A DNA stretch of 64,000 nucleotides. Source: Ursus arctos (taxonomy: Eukaryota > Chordata > Mammalia > Carnivora > Ursidae). Position 1 is the first letter of the stretch. Every line of letters starts with the position of its first letter. The DNA is taken from the NCBI RefSeq assembly GCF_023065955.2, contig NC_079873.1:96758128-96822127 (forward strand). Reading direction: 5' to 3'. Both the position numbers and the translations under genes were made by a program. Shown one piece after another: positions 32,050-42,519 of the stretch. A model generated the notes under the pieces. The model saw only the letters and a program-made list of their open reading frames with translations. It made no database searches and was not told the origin of the DNA.

Positions 32050-34280
32050 CCCAATGCCTAAGATAAGCCAGTGTGTTCATTACCTCACTCACATGTCCTT
32101 GGTCAACCTCTGAGGACCTAACTGGGGTATTTCTACGGCTAAATGAGCAGCTTCTCTCGGGCAATGCCATTGTTATCTGAAAATATGAAGCCTTTAATTT
32201 TGCATGGCACTGCACAAAGAGAATTACAGAGGCGTAATTCCTCTTCCTCTTGGAGCAAATGGCCAGCTGTATTCACTGGTAGCACCTAGTTACAAGTTGA
32301 ATACATGACTGAGCAGCAAAGCACTAGTGGGGGGCTACTTACTCTGTCTGCAGCTGAAACTGCACGGGTTTACTTCATTCTAGCTACTTCTGGCTACTTT
32401 AGTCAGATTCTTCCCCGAGGATCAAGTTAGGCACTTTGGGAGACACGGTCTTACTTTCAAACCCCTGAAGGGGCATCTGCAGGAGCCGCGGAAGAGGACT
32501 CAGCTGTTCGGTGTTGCTGCAAGAAGTTCAAGTAGGAATCCATTTGAAGATGCTCTGCGCCAGTGGTTTCTCTTAGCTTCCAAATGGATTGAGCTCAGAA
32601 AGAAGTCGTGTCATCCGGCTGGCGTACAGGTGGCCTGGGTTCCAGAGCTGTCCACTGTAGTGCATAGGCTGTAGGCTGGATCTGAAGGACTGTACGTACG
32701 GTGCTGAACCCAGCCCCCTGGCGTGCTCAGGTTTTTGTGGGAAGAGGCATTCACAGTCCCAACGTGAGAGCTGAGTAACATAAGTTCCCTAATCACTCCC
32801 ATCGGAGCTAGAGGGAACAGGGAGTCCTCCAGCTCCCATCCCCAGGTGGCAGTTCAATGAGACTCCAGCTGGATGGGAGGAGGGCGAGTCCAGATGGGGG
32901 CTGGGAGGATCTAGGGAGGAGGAATGGATTGGGAAAACAAGGGAAGGAATAAGACAGGATTTCTGCAGGGGGTGATAAGCAGTGAGGACACAAATGTAGA
33001 CCAGACCAGTGCTAGGCCTGGGACGGGCTGTGGAGCAACAGTGGTATACAGTGGTAAAGAGATACCGTTTTATTTAACGACCCACAACACACGTGCATAT
33101 ATTTGATAACGAAAACAAAAGTTTCACAAAGCAATATTTACTCTTACTACACAGATACACATGGCATTTTTCTATTGTATTTCTTTTTTTTTTAAAGGCT
33201 AGGTCATGACTCACATTGATTTTATAACCCATTAGTGGGCTGTGCCCTGCAATTTGCAGAACACAAAGAAAGGGAGGGAGGGTTCATTTTCCTATATCCT
33301 TTCCTTGTCAATCGTAGACTCTGGTCTGCCACAAGTCAGCCATGAGGGTGAAACACTGGGGCATTGGATAAGAATGGGGAAGGTGGGATCCAGTAAACGA
33401 GCAGAGGGAGCAGAGAAAAGTGGGGCTTAGGAAAGGTGAGGTGTGGCTGTCACTGGGCCAGCTCCAAATGCCCTAGTAGAAGGTCATAGGAAAGGGACCT
33501 GGAAAGTGGCATTTACATCTCCACCATCCCGCACAGTACTTGGTACTTTCCGATAAATGTTGAGTGAAAAATACCTGCTGAATTGACACACACAAGTTAG
33601 AGGCTGTTTGAACAGCCTTGTTTGGGTCTGATCAAAACAGAGCGAAGATCAGAACCCACCTTTAGCAAACAGCAGTGCTGACGTGGTGTGCTGTCACCAA
33701 CTTTACCCCTCCCCCTCGTCTCTGCCCTTGTAACGCTCAGCACTGCCTTCAGGTGGCGGAAGGGCCCCGGCCTCTGGTGCCCCCAATGGAGAGGCACGGG
33801 GGTAGATCACAGACTCAGATCTTTCCTGACTCCCACCACCAGCTCTCAAAATGTACCTGATCTGTGTCCTATTCCCTCAACGCTGTTCTCGGAGTTCATC
33901 TGGTAAACCACTCCATACTGACATGGCCATGAGTGACACCAGCCGCATGATGCCCTTCTGGGCCACATTTGTCTCCTGACAGGGAATATCACCATCCTGG
34001 CCGCTAGAGGTGGGTGCTTCAAACATTGTAGTAGTCAGTGGAGAAGACAATCGAAGGCAAGAAGGCTTTCTAGGGGCCCTCAAACCACACTACAAGGCAA
34101 CTACTTACTCTGCCTACCCATTAACTGTTTCCATGAACCATTAAACACCATACCCAACCCCAAAAAAGTGTGAAAGTAGCTAGTACAATGGCTAGAAGAG
34201 AGTAATGAAGAAGTGCTGGTTGACTTAAAATCGAACATATTTAGTCAGGTAGGTGCACGAGGTAACTTGAATAAGACCTA
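32050..34280. other. Mostly unique intronic DNA, no gene seen
   Basis: An L2 tail fragment in sense orientation lies at about 33515-33585 (CACAGTACTTGGTAC, ATAAATGTTGAGTG). A 20-bp inverted repeat is at 32221-32240. No coding exon or RNA gene. Confidence 0.5.
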
Positions 34281-34284
34281 CTTA

Positions 34285-34475
34285 GACCAGCACTCTCTGT
34301 GATGATGGAAATGTACCATGTTGCACTTCCCAATGCATGTGGCACTCAAAATGTAGACAATGCACTGAGAAAATGAATCTTTAGTTTTATTTAACTTCAA
34401 CTAATTTTAATTCAAATAGTCTCGTGTGGCCAGTGGCTACCAGATCAGACGACCCAGATCTAGACATCACTAGAT
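34285..34475 (+). mobile_element. hAT-Charlie MITE relic (MER58/MER3-like)
   Basis: CAGCACTCTCTGTGATGATGGAAATG, then GCACTCAAAATGTAGACAATGC, and GTGTGGCCAGTGGCTACCAGATC resemble the ends of MER58/MER3-type elements. Family choice is uncertain. Confidence 0.65.
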
Positions 34476-34701
34476 GTAGCAAACACATTTTGAGTAAGTA
34501 CCTCTTGTTGGTACCCTTGTGAAAAAGCTGGATCTGTTTCTAAATAAGCCTCAAGATCTGAAATTCCTCTTTCAAGAGATGTCATTTTTTTTTAAGGCAA
34601 AGGAGTATGGGAGGAACTTATAGAAGCTGGTTTCAGAGGGTCTTGTTCTCAGATCTGAGCTGTAGTTCCCTATCAAAGTACTTTTAAAATAGGGGGTTGC
34701 T

Positions 34702-34876
34702 GGGGCGCCTGGGTGGCTCAGTTAAGTGTCCGACTCTTGGTTTTGGCTCAGGTCATGATCTCAGGGCCCCGTGTTGGGCTCCACACTCAGTGGGGAGTCT
34801 GCTTGAGGATTCTCTCTCTCCCTCTGCCTCTGCCCCTCCCCCACCTCAAGTAAATAAATAAACCTCAAAAATAAAT
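34702..34876 (+). mobile_element. SINEC (carnivore tRNA-Lys SINE)
   Basis: GGGGCGCCTGGGTGGCTCAG, TAAGTGTCCGACTCTTGG, AGGTCATGATCTCAGGGC, CT-rich tract and AATAAATAAAC tail. Flanks AGGGGGTTGCTG and AGAGGGTAGCTG are an imperfect target duplication. Confidence 0.96.
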
Positions 34877-34879
34877 AGA

Positions 34880-35815
34880 GGGTAGCTGGACTCTGCAATG
34901 TCCTGCAAAGGCCACTGAGGTTTGCCTGAGTGTAAGCTCTATGCTTGACAAAACAAACACCTCTGAATGGATATCTTTGGCACAAAGGTCTGCACAGACC
35001 CTGAATGTCTCCCAAACCTAGAATGGGGAATTACTTTCAGAACTCCAACCAATTGAATTTGACTTAGGAAAAAAAAATGCCTTCAATTAAAACTTGCTTT
35101 TTTTTTTTTTTCTAAAGGAAAAACGGGTTCTTTGTTCTCCAGGCTGGTGGAACATATTTGAGGGAACTGAGGTTGTATAGATTTTTTCAAACAGCAATAG
35201 GGTGAAATTTTTGTATAACCGCCAATCCTGGGTACTGTGAAGATGGCTTTTCAATAGCTGCTTCCCATCAGGATTGCATCTGGGCAATTTTGTAAGGCCG
35301 CTTACAGTTTCTTTGAAGTCTACTAGCAAGCAGGGATGCTAAGGACCACAGACCCCGGGAGCTAATGAGACATCAGTTATTCCGCTTGTAAAATGGGTAG
35401 GCCATTTGCTTCCTGACCACAAAGGGCGATGAATCAGCTTTTTGACCTTAGGTAATGACAGACTGCTCGATTTGGAGGGTAGAAAGGAACAGTTTCCCAA
35501 TTCTTCTAGTAGCTCATTCTTTACCAGAATGGACTTCTCTGTCTCCTCTCAGCGTCCTCTTCTTTTTTCACTTCCTCCCCCTAAAACTCAGTGATAAATG
35601 GTAAAGATACAGGATCAGGGATGATGATACCAGGAAAGAAGAAAATCATTCCAGTTACTTTTTTTTCCCTGAAAGGCAGACCTGAGAACATGTCTAAAGA
35701 ACCAAGGTCAATATTAAGAATCATTTGTATTACCTAAACCACAAGTGTATTAAAGATACATTTGGAGCAGACCGAAGAACTCTAGCCAGAGTATTTATTA
35801 CCTAATTGTTGTCAT
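34880..35815. other. Unique intronic DNA, no gene seen
   Basis: A T run of about 14 lies near 35098-35111. Nothing else was recognised. Confidence 0.5.
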
Positions 35816-35819
35816 CCTG

Positions 35820-36011
35820 GAAAGTGTCAGGGTGAAAAATGATGTAGCCTGCCAAATAATTCTGTCCTTGACCCTGTCCTCTTCCGCACTTTTGTCAATA
35901 ACTCGGATGATGCCGCCCAAAGCAGGCTGATCACATTTGTAGATGACAAGTAACTGGGAGTGATAGCTAATAAACTTGTTAACCAAATCCAGATTTAAAA
36001 GGCTGGGTAAA
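35820..36011 (+). repeat. L3/CR1 LINE relic, left part with reverse-transcriptase motif
   Basis: Translation of 35865-35950 gives a decayed CR1-clade reverse transcriptase: VLDPVLF..., then FVNNSDDA, then FVDDK at 35936-35950, the position of the catalytic F/YADD motif. The element is cut by a young SINEC at 36012 and resumes at 36239. Confidence 0.85.
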
Positions 36012-36223
36012 GGGGCGCCTGGGTGGCACAGCGGTTAAGCGTCTGCCTTCGGCTCAGGGCGTGATTCCGGTGTTATGGGATCGAGCCCCACATCAGGCTC
36101 CTCCGCTATGAGCCTGCTGCTTCCTCTCCCACTCCCCCTGCCTGTGTTCCCTCTCTCGCTGGCTGTCTCTATCTCTGTCAAATAAATAAATAAAATCTTT
36201 AAAAAAAAATAAAAAAATAAAAT
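36012..36223 (+). mobile_element. Ursid-type SINEC, young
   Basis: GGGGCGCCTGGGTGGCACAG, CGGTTAAGCGTCTGCCTTCGG, GGGCGTGATTCCGGTG, GATCGAGCCCCACATCAGGC, then CT-rich tract and an AATAAATAAATAAAATC tail with an A-rich end. It is flanked by a perfect 15-bp duplication, AAAAGGCTGGGTAAA (35997-36011 and 36224-36238). Inserted in the L3 relic. Confidence 0.97.
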
Positions 36224-36238
36224 AAAAGGCTGGGTAAA

Positions 36239-37010
36239 AACCATGAGGATGTTTTAAAAGGGTAAAAGGCACCAAAAAAGGTATTTAGATACCAAAAAAA
36301 GATATCAACAGCACATATCCAAGGTTGAGAGAAGCCTGGCTTGGCAGAAGTCTTTAACAAGATACCTGGGATATAAATTCAAGACCACAAAGAAGGAGTA
36401 GACCCCAATTCGATAGTAGAAAGGTTAAAAAAAATCAATGCCATCCTAGGCAGCACTGATAGATATATAAGATAACTAATTCGAAATGGGAGTCTCCTGC
36501 CTTCTGGGTGGGTTCAACCTCACTTGCAGTGCAGTGCTCGGTCCTGGACACCAAAGTCTTAAGAGTGACATTCCACAAACTGAAACACGTCAAGGGCAAG
36601 ATGGCCAGAGTTGAAAGCCTGGGATCTATGACATGCATCTGACGTGCTAGGGGTGATTAGCCTGAGGAAGAGAAGGCACAGACAGGTAGGGTATATACCT
36701 TCAGACGGTTGAAGGCCTGCCATTAGAAGAGGGAATAGACATTTTCCCTGAGCTTCAGGAAAAAAGGAAGGAACCATAGGTGGTGAAAGTTATGGAGGCA
36801 GATTTGCGCTCACTGTAATAAAGACATTTCTCATCATTAGGGCTGCCCCAAAGTAGAATGAACTGCTTTGGGAAGCGGTGAGCCCGCCATCATCCAGAAG
36901 TGTTCAAGAGGAGATGGAATGCCTACCTGTAAGTCAAATTACAGAGGCGATTGTGGCCCTCCTAAGAAGCTGGAGGGGGTGACCTAGGCCATTACACTCA
37001 ATAAAAAGAA
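36239..37010 (+). repeat. L3/CR1 LINE relic, right part
   Basis: Continues in L3 order: TTAGCCTGAGGAAGAGAAGGC near 36658-36678, GAAGGCCTGCCATTAGAAGAGGG, then GAACTGCTTTGGGAAGCGGTGAG near 36860, ending TGACCTAGGCCATTAC. Noncoding by decay. Confidence 0.85.
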
Positions 37011-37019
37011 TGGGATGCT

Positions 37020-37610
37020 AAGGAATTCAGATGCAGTGGGAAATAAAAGTATATCTTCCCAACCGACAATGGGCCTAAACATTTTATTATGTTTATATGG
37101 TTCTGTTTTGAATTATGAAGTCTTTCAAGCATACGCGAGACAAGACAACCATTAATTAACTTTTAAGAATAATTTTTGTTTAGGGACTCAGCTCACCCTC
37201 CTCCCCAGCATGGGCTGCCAAATTAAAGAAAATGGCTTTCAACGGCTATATGGTACAATATCCAACTTGAAGCTCTTACCGGTCTATGACAAATCTTAGA
37301 GCTGATTCGAAAGCATCGTAAGAGTTCATCAGTTTCCTGCCCAGCTTTAGAAATTGTTTCATTGACTGACTGGATCACTGAATCAGTTAGTTTTTCAATT
37401 AAGAATTGTGCTAAATCCCATGTAAAATGAGTTGCAAGTCAAGACAGGCCCCTGACTACTTTAGATGATCGGTAGAGATACGCGGGTGAATGCCAGAGAC
37501 TGGGGCCGGGAAGAAAGACGATTCTGTTGAGTTCTTTGATGTGGGGATAATGATCACTGAGAGTCAAGAACCAACTACTTCTTCGCTGACGCTCGGAGAG
37601 CAGCTTTTAT
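37020..37610. other. Unique AT-rich intronic DNA, no gene seen
   Basis: Repeat-free by eye. Contains ACTGACTGGATCACTGAATC and similar short motifs but nothing assignable. Confidence 0.45.
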
Positions 37611-37619
37611 AATTTTTCA

Positions 37620-37800
37620 AAGGAGAGTCTCGACTATTATTTCCATTTATTCTCAGCACATTCCTTTGATGTGGGCAGGGCAGGTGTTAGTTCTGCTGGT
37701 TTACAAATGATAGGCCTGCAGCCCAGTGAGGTAACTGCCCCAAGGTCACACAGCAAGTTAGTGACTGAACCATATGAAAACCCATCTCAGTGCAGAAGCA
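37620..37800 (-). repeat. MIR relic
   Basis: TATTTCCATTTATTCTCAGC, CAGCCCAGTGAGGTAACTGCCCCAAGGTCACACAGCAAG and AACCATATGAAAACCCATCTC, in reverse MIR order. Confidence 0.8.
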
Positions 37801-37830
37801 CTGAGGAATAATTTTAAAAATAATATTAGT

Positions 37831-38016
37831 GGGGCGCCTGGGTGGCACAGTCGGTTGAGTGACCAACTCTTGGTTTGGGCTCAGGGTCATGAGATGGAGC
37901 CCTGCATTGGGCTCTGCACTCAGCAGGGGGTCTGCTTGAGACTCTTTCTCCCTCTTCCTCTACCCCTCCTCCCCATGTGCTCTCTCTCTCTAAAATAAAT
38001 AAATCTTAAAAAAAAA
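37831..38016 (+). mobile_element. SINEC (carnivore tRNA-Lys SINE)
   Basis: GGGGCGCCTGGGTGGCACAG, TCGGTTGAGTGACCAACTC, CAGGGTCATGAGATGGAGCC, CT-rich tract and TAAAATAAATAAATC tail. Flanked by TAATATTAGT (37821-37830) and TAATACTAGT (38017-38026), 9 of 10 matching. Confidence 0.96.
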
Positions 38017-38029
38017 TAATACTAGTAGC

Positions 38030-38215
38030 AGATACCATTTTATCAATTGAGCACCGTCTTATATGAGAGTTCTAAGCACTTGAAACATATTCATTTAATA
38101 GGCCCAACAATGTAATGGGGCAGAAATTATTATCCCAATTGTTACAGGTATAGAAATGAGGTTTGGAGAGTTTAGGTAACTACCTCAAGGCTGTTCTACC
38201 ATTAATTTGAACTCG
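38030..38215 (-). repeat. MIR relic
   Basis: ATTGAGCACCGTCTTATATGAG, GCAGAAATTATTATCCCAATTG, AGAAATGAGGTTTGGAGAGTTTAGG, in reverse MIR order, adjoining the SINEC insertion. Confidence 0.83.
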
Positions 38216-38219
38216 GAAA

Positions 38220-38930
38220 TAAACTCCAAATCACTCCACCTCCACTGCCACAACTCAAATCCAAACTACTCTTCCCTCTCACTGAGACTACAGAAATAAC
38301 ATTCCAAATGTTCTCCCTACTTTCACGGATGCCCCCTTACTTAAATCCACTGTCAATACAGCAGCCAGATAAAACTTTCTAAAATATAAATCGGTTCATG
38401 GAATACCCATGATCCTTCCAAGATTTCCTCTCATGGTCCTTAGAATGAAATCTAAATTCTTTCCCAGGGTCCTCGACAGTCTTCCACAGTTGGGTCCCTG
38501 CCTCCTCCCAGACTCATCTTGCACCCTCCTCTTCGCTGGGCCATACTCTAGCCAGGCTAATCTTTCAGTGCCTCCAGTGCATCCAATGTTGCCCTCCCTC
38601 AGAGCCTTAGCAAGCGCTATTCTCTCGGCGTCGGATGCTCTTCTACTCTCCGAAGTGTCAGCTCACATGTCAAGTCCTCGGCTAATGTTTCCCTGACTTA
38701 AAGTGACCTTGTCACATAGTCTCACAGCACCCTAGTACCTTCCCTTCTTAGTACTTAGACCATGATAAGCACACATTGGTATCATTATTTTATTAACATT
38801 TGCTACCAATACTAAACTGGAAGTGTCGTGAGGACAAAGAGCCTATCTGTTTTGCTCACTGCTGTATGCCAGCACCTAGACCATGTTTGTCACACAGTAG
38901 GAACTCAAATCTTTGTTTGGAGAATGAGTA
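38220..38930 (+). repeat. L2 LINE relic, 3' portion
   Basis: CAATACAGCAGCCAGATAAAACTTTC, CCTTAGAATGAAATCTAAATTC, AGCCTTAGCAAGCGC, TCAGCTCACATGTCAAG and the L2 end CTCACTGCTGTATGCCAGCACCTAG, all in order. Noncoding. Confidence 0.92.
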
Positions 38931-38939
38931 AATTAAATA

Positions 38940-39735
38940 ATGAACAAGCAAAACAATTTAAAACTCCTGAGCTCCAATGCTAAACCATATTGTCTTGTTA
39001 TAGAAGGGCCTAAAAAGCACCCCCTTACACCAACCCACCTCAGCATCTCTCCTGCCATTTCTGATGCTACTATGGAAGGGTGGATTGCACTTATAGTTGC
39101 AAAACGAATTTTCCAAAATACATGTGTTCATATGTTAATGCCTGCATTTGCAAGCCGTTATATTCAAGTAGGATCAAATGTTGATAATGAATGTTTTCTT
39201 TGCCAGCGTTTAGATACATGCCATGTAATTGCAAAAATAACTAGTTAGACTGTCGGAAGGCAGTGTACTCCTGAGAGCTGAACAAAATGTTCAAGGGAAT
39301 TAACCCAAAGATGGTAATTAAACCATGGAATCATCAGCTGGAGAATGGGGCTGACACCTCGTTCTGACTCTGGTGCCTTATAAGCACCCACTGTGGTTAC
39401 TAGAACCCAAGACCAAAGGGTGTTTGGTGGGGAGAAGGAGGCAGATCTATATGAACCCAGAGAAGGTATGAGCTGGCTACTATCCCACGTCTACCCACCA
39501 CCTCCATCTTTTATCTAGTTCGCCCCTTCGTAACATCCCCAAGTTAAACACAAATAGCCAATGTAAGAGCAAGAACAGGGAGGTATCTGCTTGTATGGTA
39601 GGATTTGAAGAGCCCAAAATATCCACCCTTCCTGACTTTCTACCACTGAAATAACTCCTTTGAGATGTTCTAGGTGTGTATGCATTTTCATAAGGTTAAG
39701 GCCTTATTCTCTGTGGAGAGTAAGTCATAAGCTAC
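38940..39735. other. Unique intronic DNA, no gene seen
   Basis: The frame 38940-39248 stays open for about 100 codons without a recognisable domain. Nothing else was recognised. Confidence 0.5.
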
Positions 39736-39737
39736 CC

Positions 39738-39988
39738 CTGTGGTTCTTACATGGGGGACAGGGAGGAAGGAGGGAACAGGTAGTGACGTTGCCCCCCAGG
39801 GGGTATTTGATGATGTTTTGTGGCATTTGGAGTTTCACAGCTGGGGAACAATGGCAGGGCTATGGCCTCTAATATTAGAGTAGCTTCCAGGGCTGCTAAA
39901 CATTCTACAATATACAGGACAGTCTATCACAATAAAGAATTATTCGGCCCAAAATATCAATAGTACCCACTGAGGTTGAGAAACCCTG
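39738..39988 (+). mobile_element. MER20 DNA transposon (hAT-Charlie)
   Basis: GTGGTTCTTACATGGGGGAC, TTGCCCCCCAGGGGGTATTTG, GGGCTGCTAAACATTCTACAATATACAGGACAG, CAAAATATCAATAGTACCC, ending TTGAGAAACCCTG: full MER20 order with a recognisable right end. Confidence 0.93.
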
Positions 39989-40059
39989 AACTGACTCATT
40001 TGTGAAGGCTCATTTATTAGTCCATTAACAACTCATGCACAGGGCAGATTCTTGCTGAA

Positions 40060-41060
40060 ATGGGAGTTGGGATGGGTATATTTTGATTGGACAGTTGGAA
40101 AAGAAAGACGGAAGAGTAATGTGATAGCAGTGCCAGTGATGGATTGGGGAAAAGACTGGAAGCAGGTGACCAGTTATGAGACTACTCTCATAGTCTAAGA
40201 GAGAAGGAATGAGAACCTGAACTAAAGATGAATAGGAAATAGATCCCCCACATGCTGTAGACGTGGAACGGATGGAACGTCACCAGAGAATGACACGTGG
40301 ATGAGGCAGAGAGAGAGAGAAGCCAAAGATGACCCTGAAGACTCCAGTTGGGTGACTGGAAGACGAGCAATGCATTAGGGGAAACAGGGACAAGAGAAGC
40401 AGATCCACGGGGGGGGTAGGTGAGAGAAGAGAAATAATATGCTGAGTATGTCAATATGAAGGCCTGATACTATGAAGTCCTCCAGGTGAGGCTGTTCTAT
40501 GAGCAGTTAGAAATGTGGATCTGGAGCCCAGGAAGGTGTCTGAAGCTAGAGGTATCTACCTGGAAGCCATCTGCATGGAGAGGGTGAGGTAAGACCCCTG
40601 CCTGGCACATAGCAGGAACTCCACAAATATTTGTTGAATGAAAAAAAAAATTTGGAGTAAGAAGAAGAGGACCAAGGACAAAATCTTTGGACGCATCTTC
40701 ATCAAAGGGGTGGAGCAAGAGGCAAGGGAGCAGGAACGAGAAAGGAGGTAGAGCCAGCAGAGTTGGTGCTCTCGAAACAGAAGAGAGGTTCAAGGGGACA
40801 GCTTTGGCCAACAAAATCAAATGCTGCTCAGCAGTCAAGTCCAATGATGTCTGTGGCTAGAGTTGGGTTTGACAGTGAGCGGGTCATCATCAAACTTGAG
40901 AGAGCAGTTCAGTGGAATGATGGGAGCAGAAACTAGGTTGCAGATGCAGAGGGCTACAAGGTCCTCATCCCATCGTGAGTGACGATGGTAAAGAAGAGTT
41001 AGGAAGATCATTTATGGAGGTGACAGGGACCAAGAGGAGGTGGGATCTTTTAGCAAATTT
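40060..41060 (-). repeat. L2 LINE relic in reverse, including RT region
   Basis: ACAAAATCAAATGCTGCTCAGCAGTCAAGTCCAATGATG is the reverse complement of the conserved L2 reverse-transcriptase stretch encoding (D)LSAAFDTVD. Upstream pieces such as GGAAGCAGGTGACCAGTTATGAG follow L2 order. A short L2/MIR-like tail (GCCTGGCACATAGCAGGAAC, then an A run) interrupts it near 40597-40650. Confidence 0.83.
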
Positions 41061-41518
41061 TTAGACTGACAGGAAGAAGGCAGCATAGAGAGACTAAACG
41101 CACAAACTGGAAGAGCTGATAGCCATTACATAAATCCTGAGTACATCTGTTGTATTTTTGAGCTTCCTATAAAACAAAGTTGAGTCCATGGAGAATTGGA
41201 GTTCAGTGTATCATGCGGCACTCAAGAGCCCCAACAGGTAGAGTTAGGTTCAATTTAAGGAAGAGCTCCATAGTCATCAGAGCTACCCTGCAAGGGAAGG
41301 GCTACTTGGGAATAGTGAGTTCCCTTGTCGCTAGAGGTATTCAGGGAGCAGTAACATGACCTCATGGCAGGTGGTTCCTGTCCTGGATCAGAAACTGGAC
41401 TAGATCGCTAGTTTCCAAACTTTTGGACTTCTCATATCAGTAATATTTTAAGGGGGGAAGGGTGAGTGGAATATAGGTTGATCTAGAGTTTCCGGCTTCT
41501 AAATTTTGTTCTGTCAAG

Positions 41519-42032
41519 TGTATTATTAGTATTCTATTTACTGCTGTAACAAATGACCACAAATTTAGTGGCTTAAAATAGCACAAGTTTATTATGTTCT
41601 GGTTCTGTAGGTCAGCAGTCTGGTAGGGGGTCTCACTAGGCTGCAGTCAGCAGGGCTGCATTCCTGTCTAGTGGCTCAAAGGGAGAACACATTTTCTTGC
41701 CTTTCCCAACTTCTAGACTCTGCCCACATGCCTTAGCTCACAGTCCCCTCCAACTTCAAAGCTAGCAATGGCTGGTCAAGTCTTTCTCATATGACATCAC
41801 TCTGATACTCTTTTTTTTTTTTTTTTGGCCCATTCTTCCACATTTAGGGACCCTCGTGATTATCTTGAGCCACCCAGATAATCCAGGATAATCTCACTAT
41901 TTTAAGGTCAGCTGATTAGCAAACTTAATTCCATCTGCAGCCTTAATTCCCCTTCACCATGTAACCTAATTCACAGATTTGGAGGATTAAGACATGGGCA
42001 TCTTTTGGGAGAACATTATTCAGTCTACCACA
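41519..42032 (-). mobile_element. MLT1-type MaLR LTR (endogenous retrovirus-like, solitary)
   Basis: Read on the minus strand it begins TGTGGTAGACTGAATAATG and continues GATGCCCATGTCTTAATCC, GAGATTATCCTGGATTATCTGG and ATAATCACGAGGGTCCC. The other end reads CTGCTGTAACAAATGACCAC on the plus strand. A T run of about 17 (near 41811-41827) interrupts it. No internal gag/pol sequence accompanies it. Confidence 0.83.
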
Positions 42033-42090
42033 CAGACCAAATATGTATGTATGTATGAACGCACACACATGCACAAACACACACCATTTC
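42033..42090 (+). repeat. (TATG)n and CA-rich low complexity
   Basis: TATGTATGTATGTATG at 42042-42057, followed by ACACACATGCACAAACACACACC. Confidence 0.8.
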
Positions 42091-42310
42091 TCATTAACAC
42101 CATCATCATCATTTCAGAAGAAAAAGGACTACATACAGGAATGGAAACAAATAATACAAAGAAAAGGACTATCCTTCCTAAAAGAGGACAGTTGTCAACC
42201 TCACTCCAACACACCCTCCACACATGCATGCACACAGACGCGTGTGGACATATTTCACCAGACTGGAAACTCACCATGGACCAACACTACAGCTTTAGAA
42301 AGCACGACTA

Positions 42311-42499
42311 GGGGCGCCTGGGTGGCTCAGTCAGTTAAGCATCTGCCTTCGGCTCAGGTCATGGTACCAGGGTCCTGGGATGGAGCCCTGCATCCTGTTT
42401 AGCAGGGAGTCTGCTTCTCCCTCTCCCTCTGCCCCTCCCCCCCACTCATTCTTTCCCTCTCTCTCAAATAAATAAATAAAACCTTTAAAAAAAAGGAAA
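42311..42499 (+). mobile_element. SINEC (carnivore tRNA-Lys SINE)
   Basis: GGGGCGCCTGGGTGGCTCAG, TTAAGCATCTGCCTTCGG, AGGGTCCTGGGATGGAGCCC, CT-rich tract and AAATAAATAAATAAAACC tail. Flanked by a 14-bp duplication with two mismatches (42297-42310 and 42500-42513). Confidence 0.97.
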
Positions 42500-42519
42500 A
42501 GAAAGTACAACTATATGAT

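Noticed and set aside
38940..39248. 102-codon frame in unique DNA
   Set aside because: No domain recognised and no splice or promoter context; could not be distinguished from chance.
42043..42402. 119-codon frame across the end of an LTR and a SINE
   Set aside because: Composite of CA-rich sequence and SINEC head; typical repeat-derived frame.
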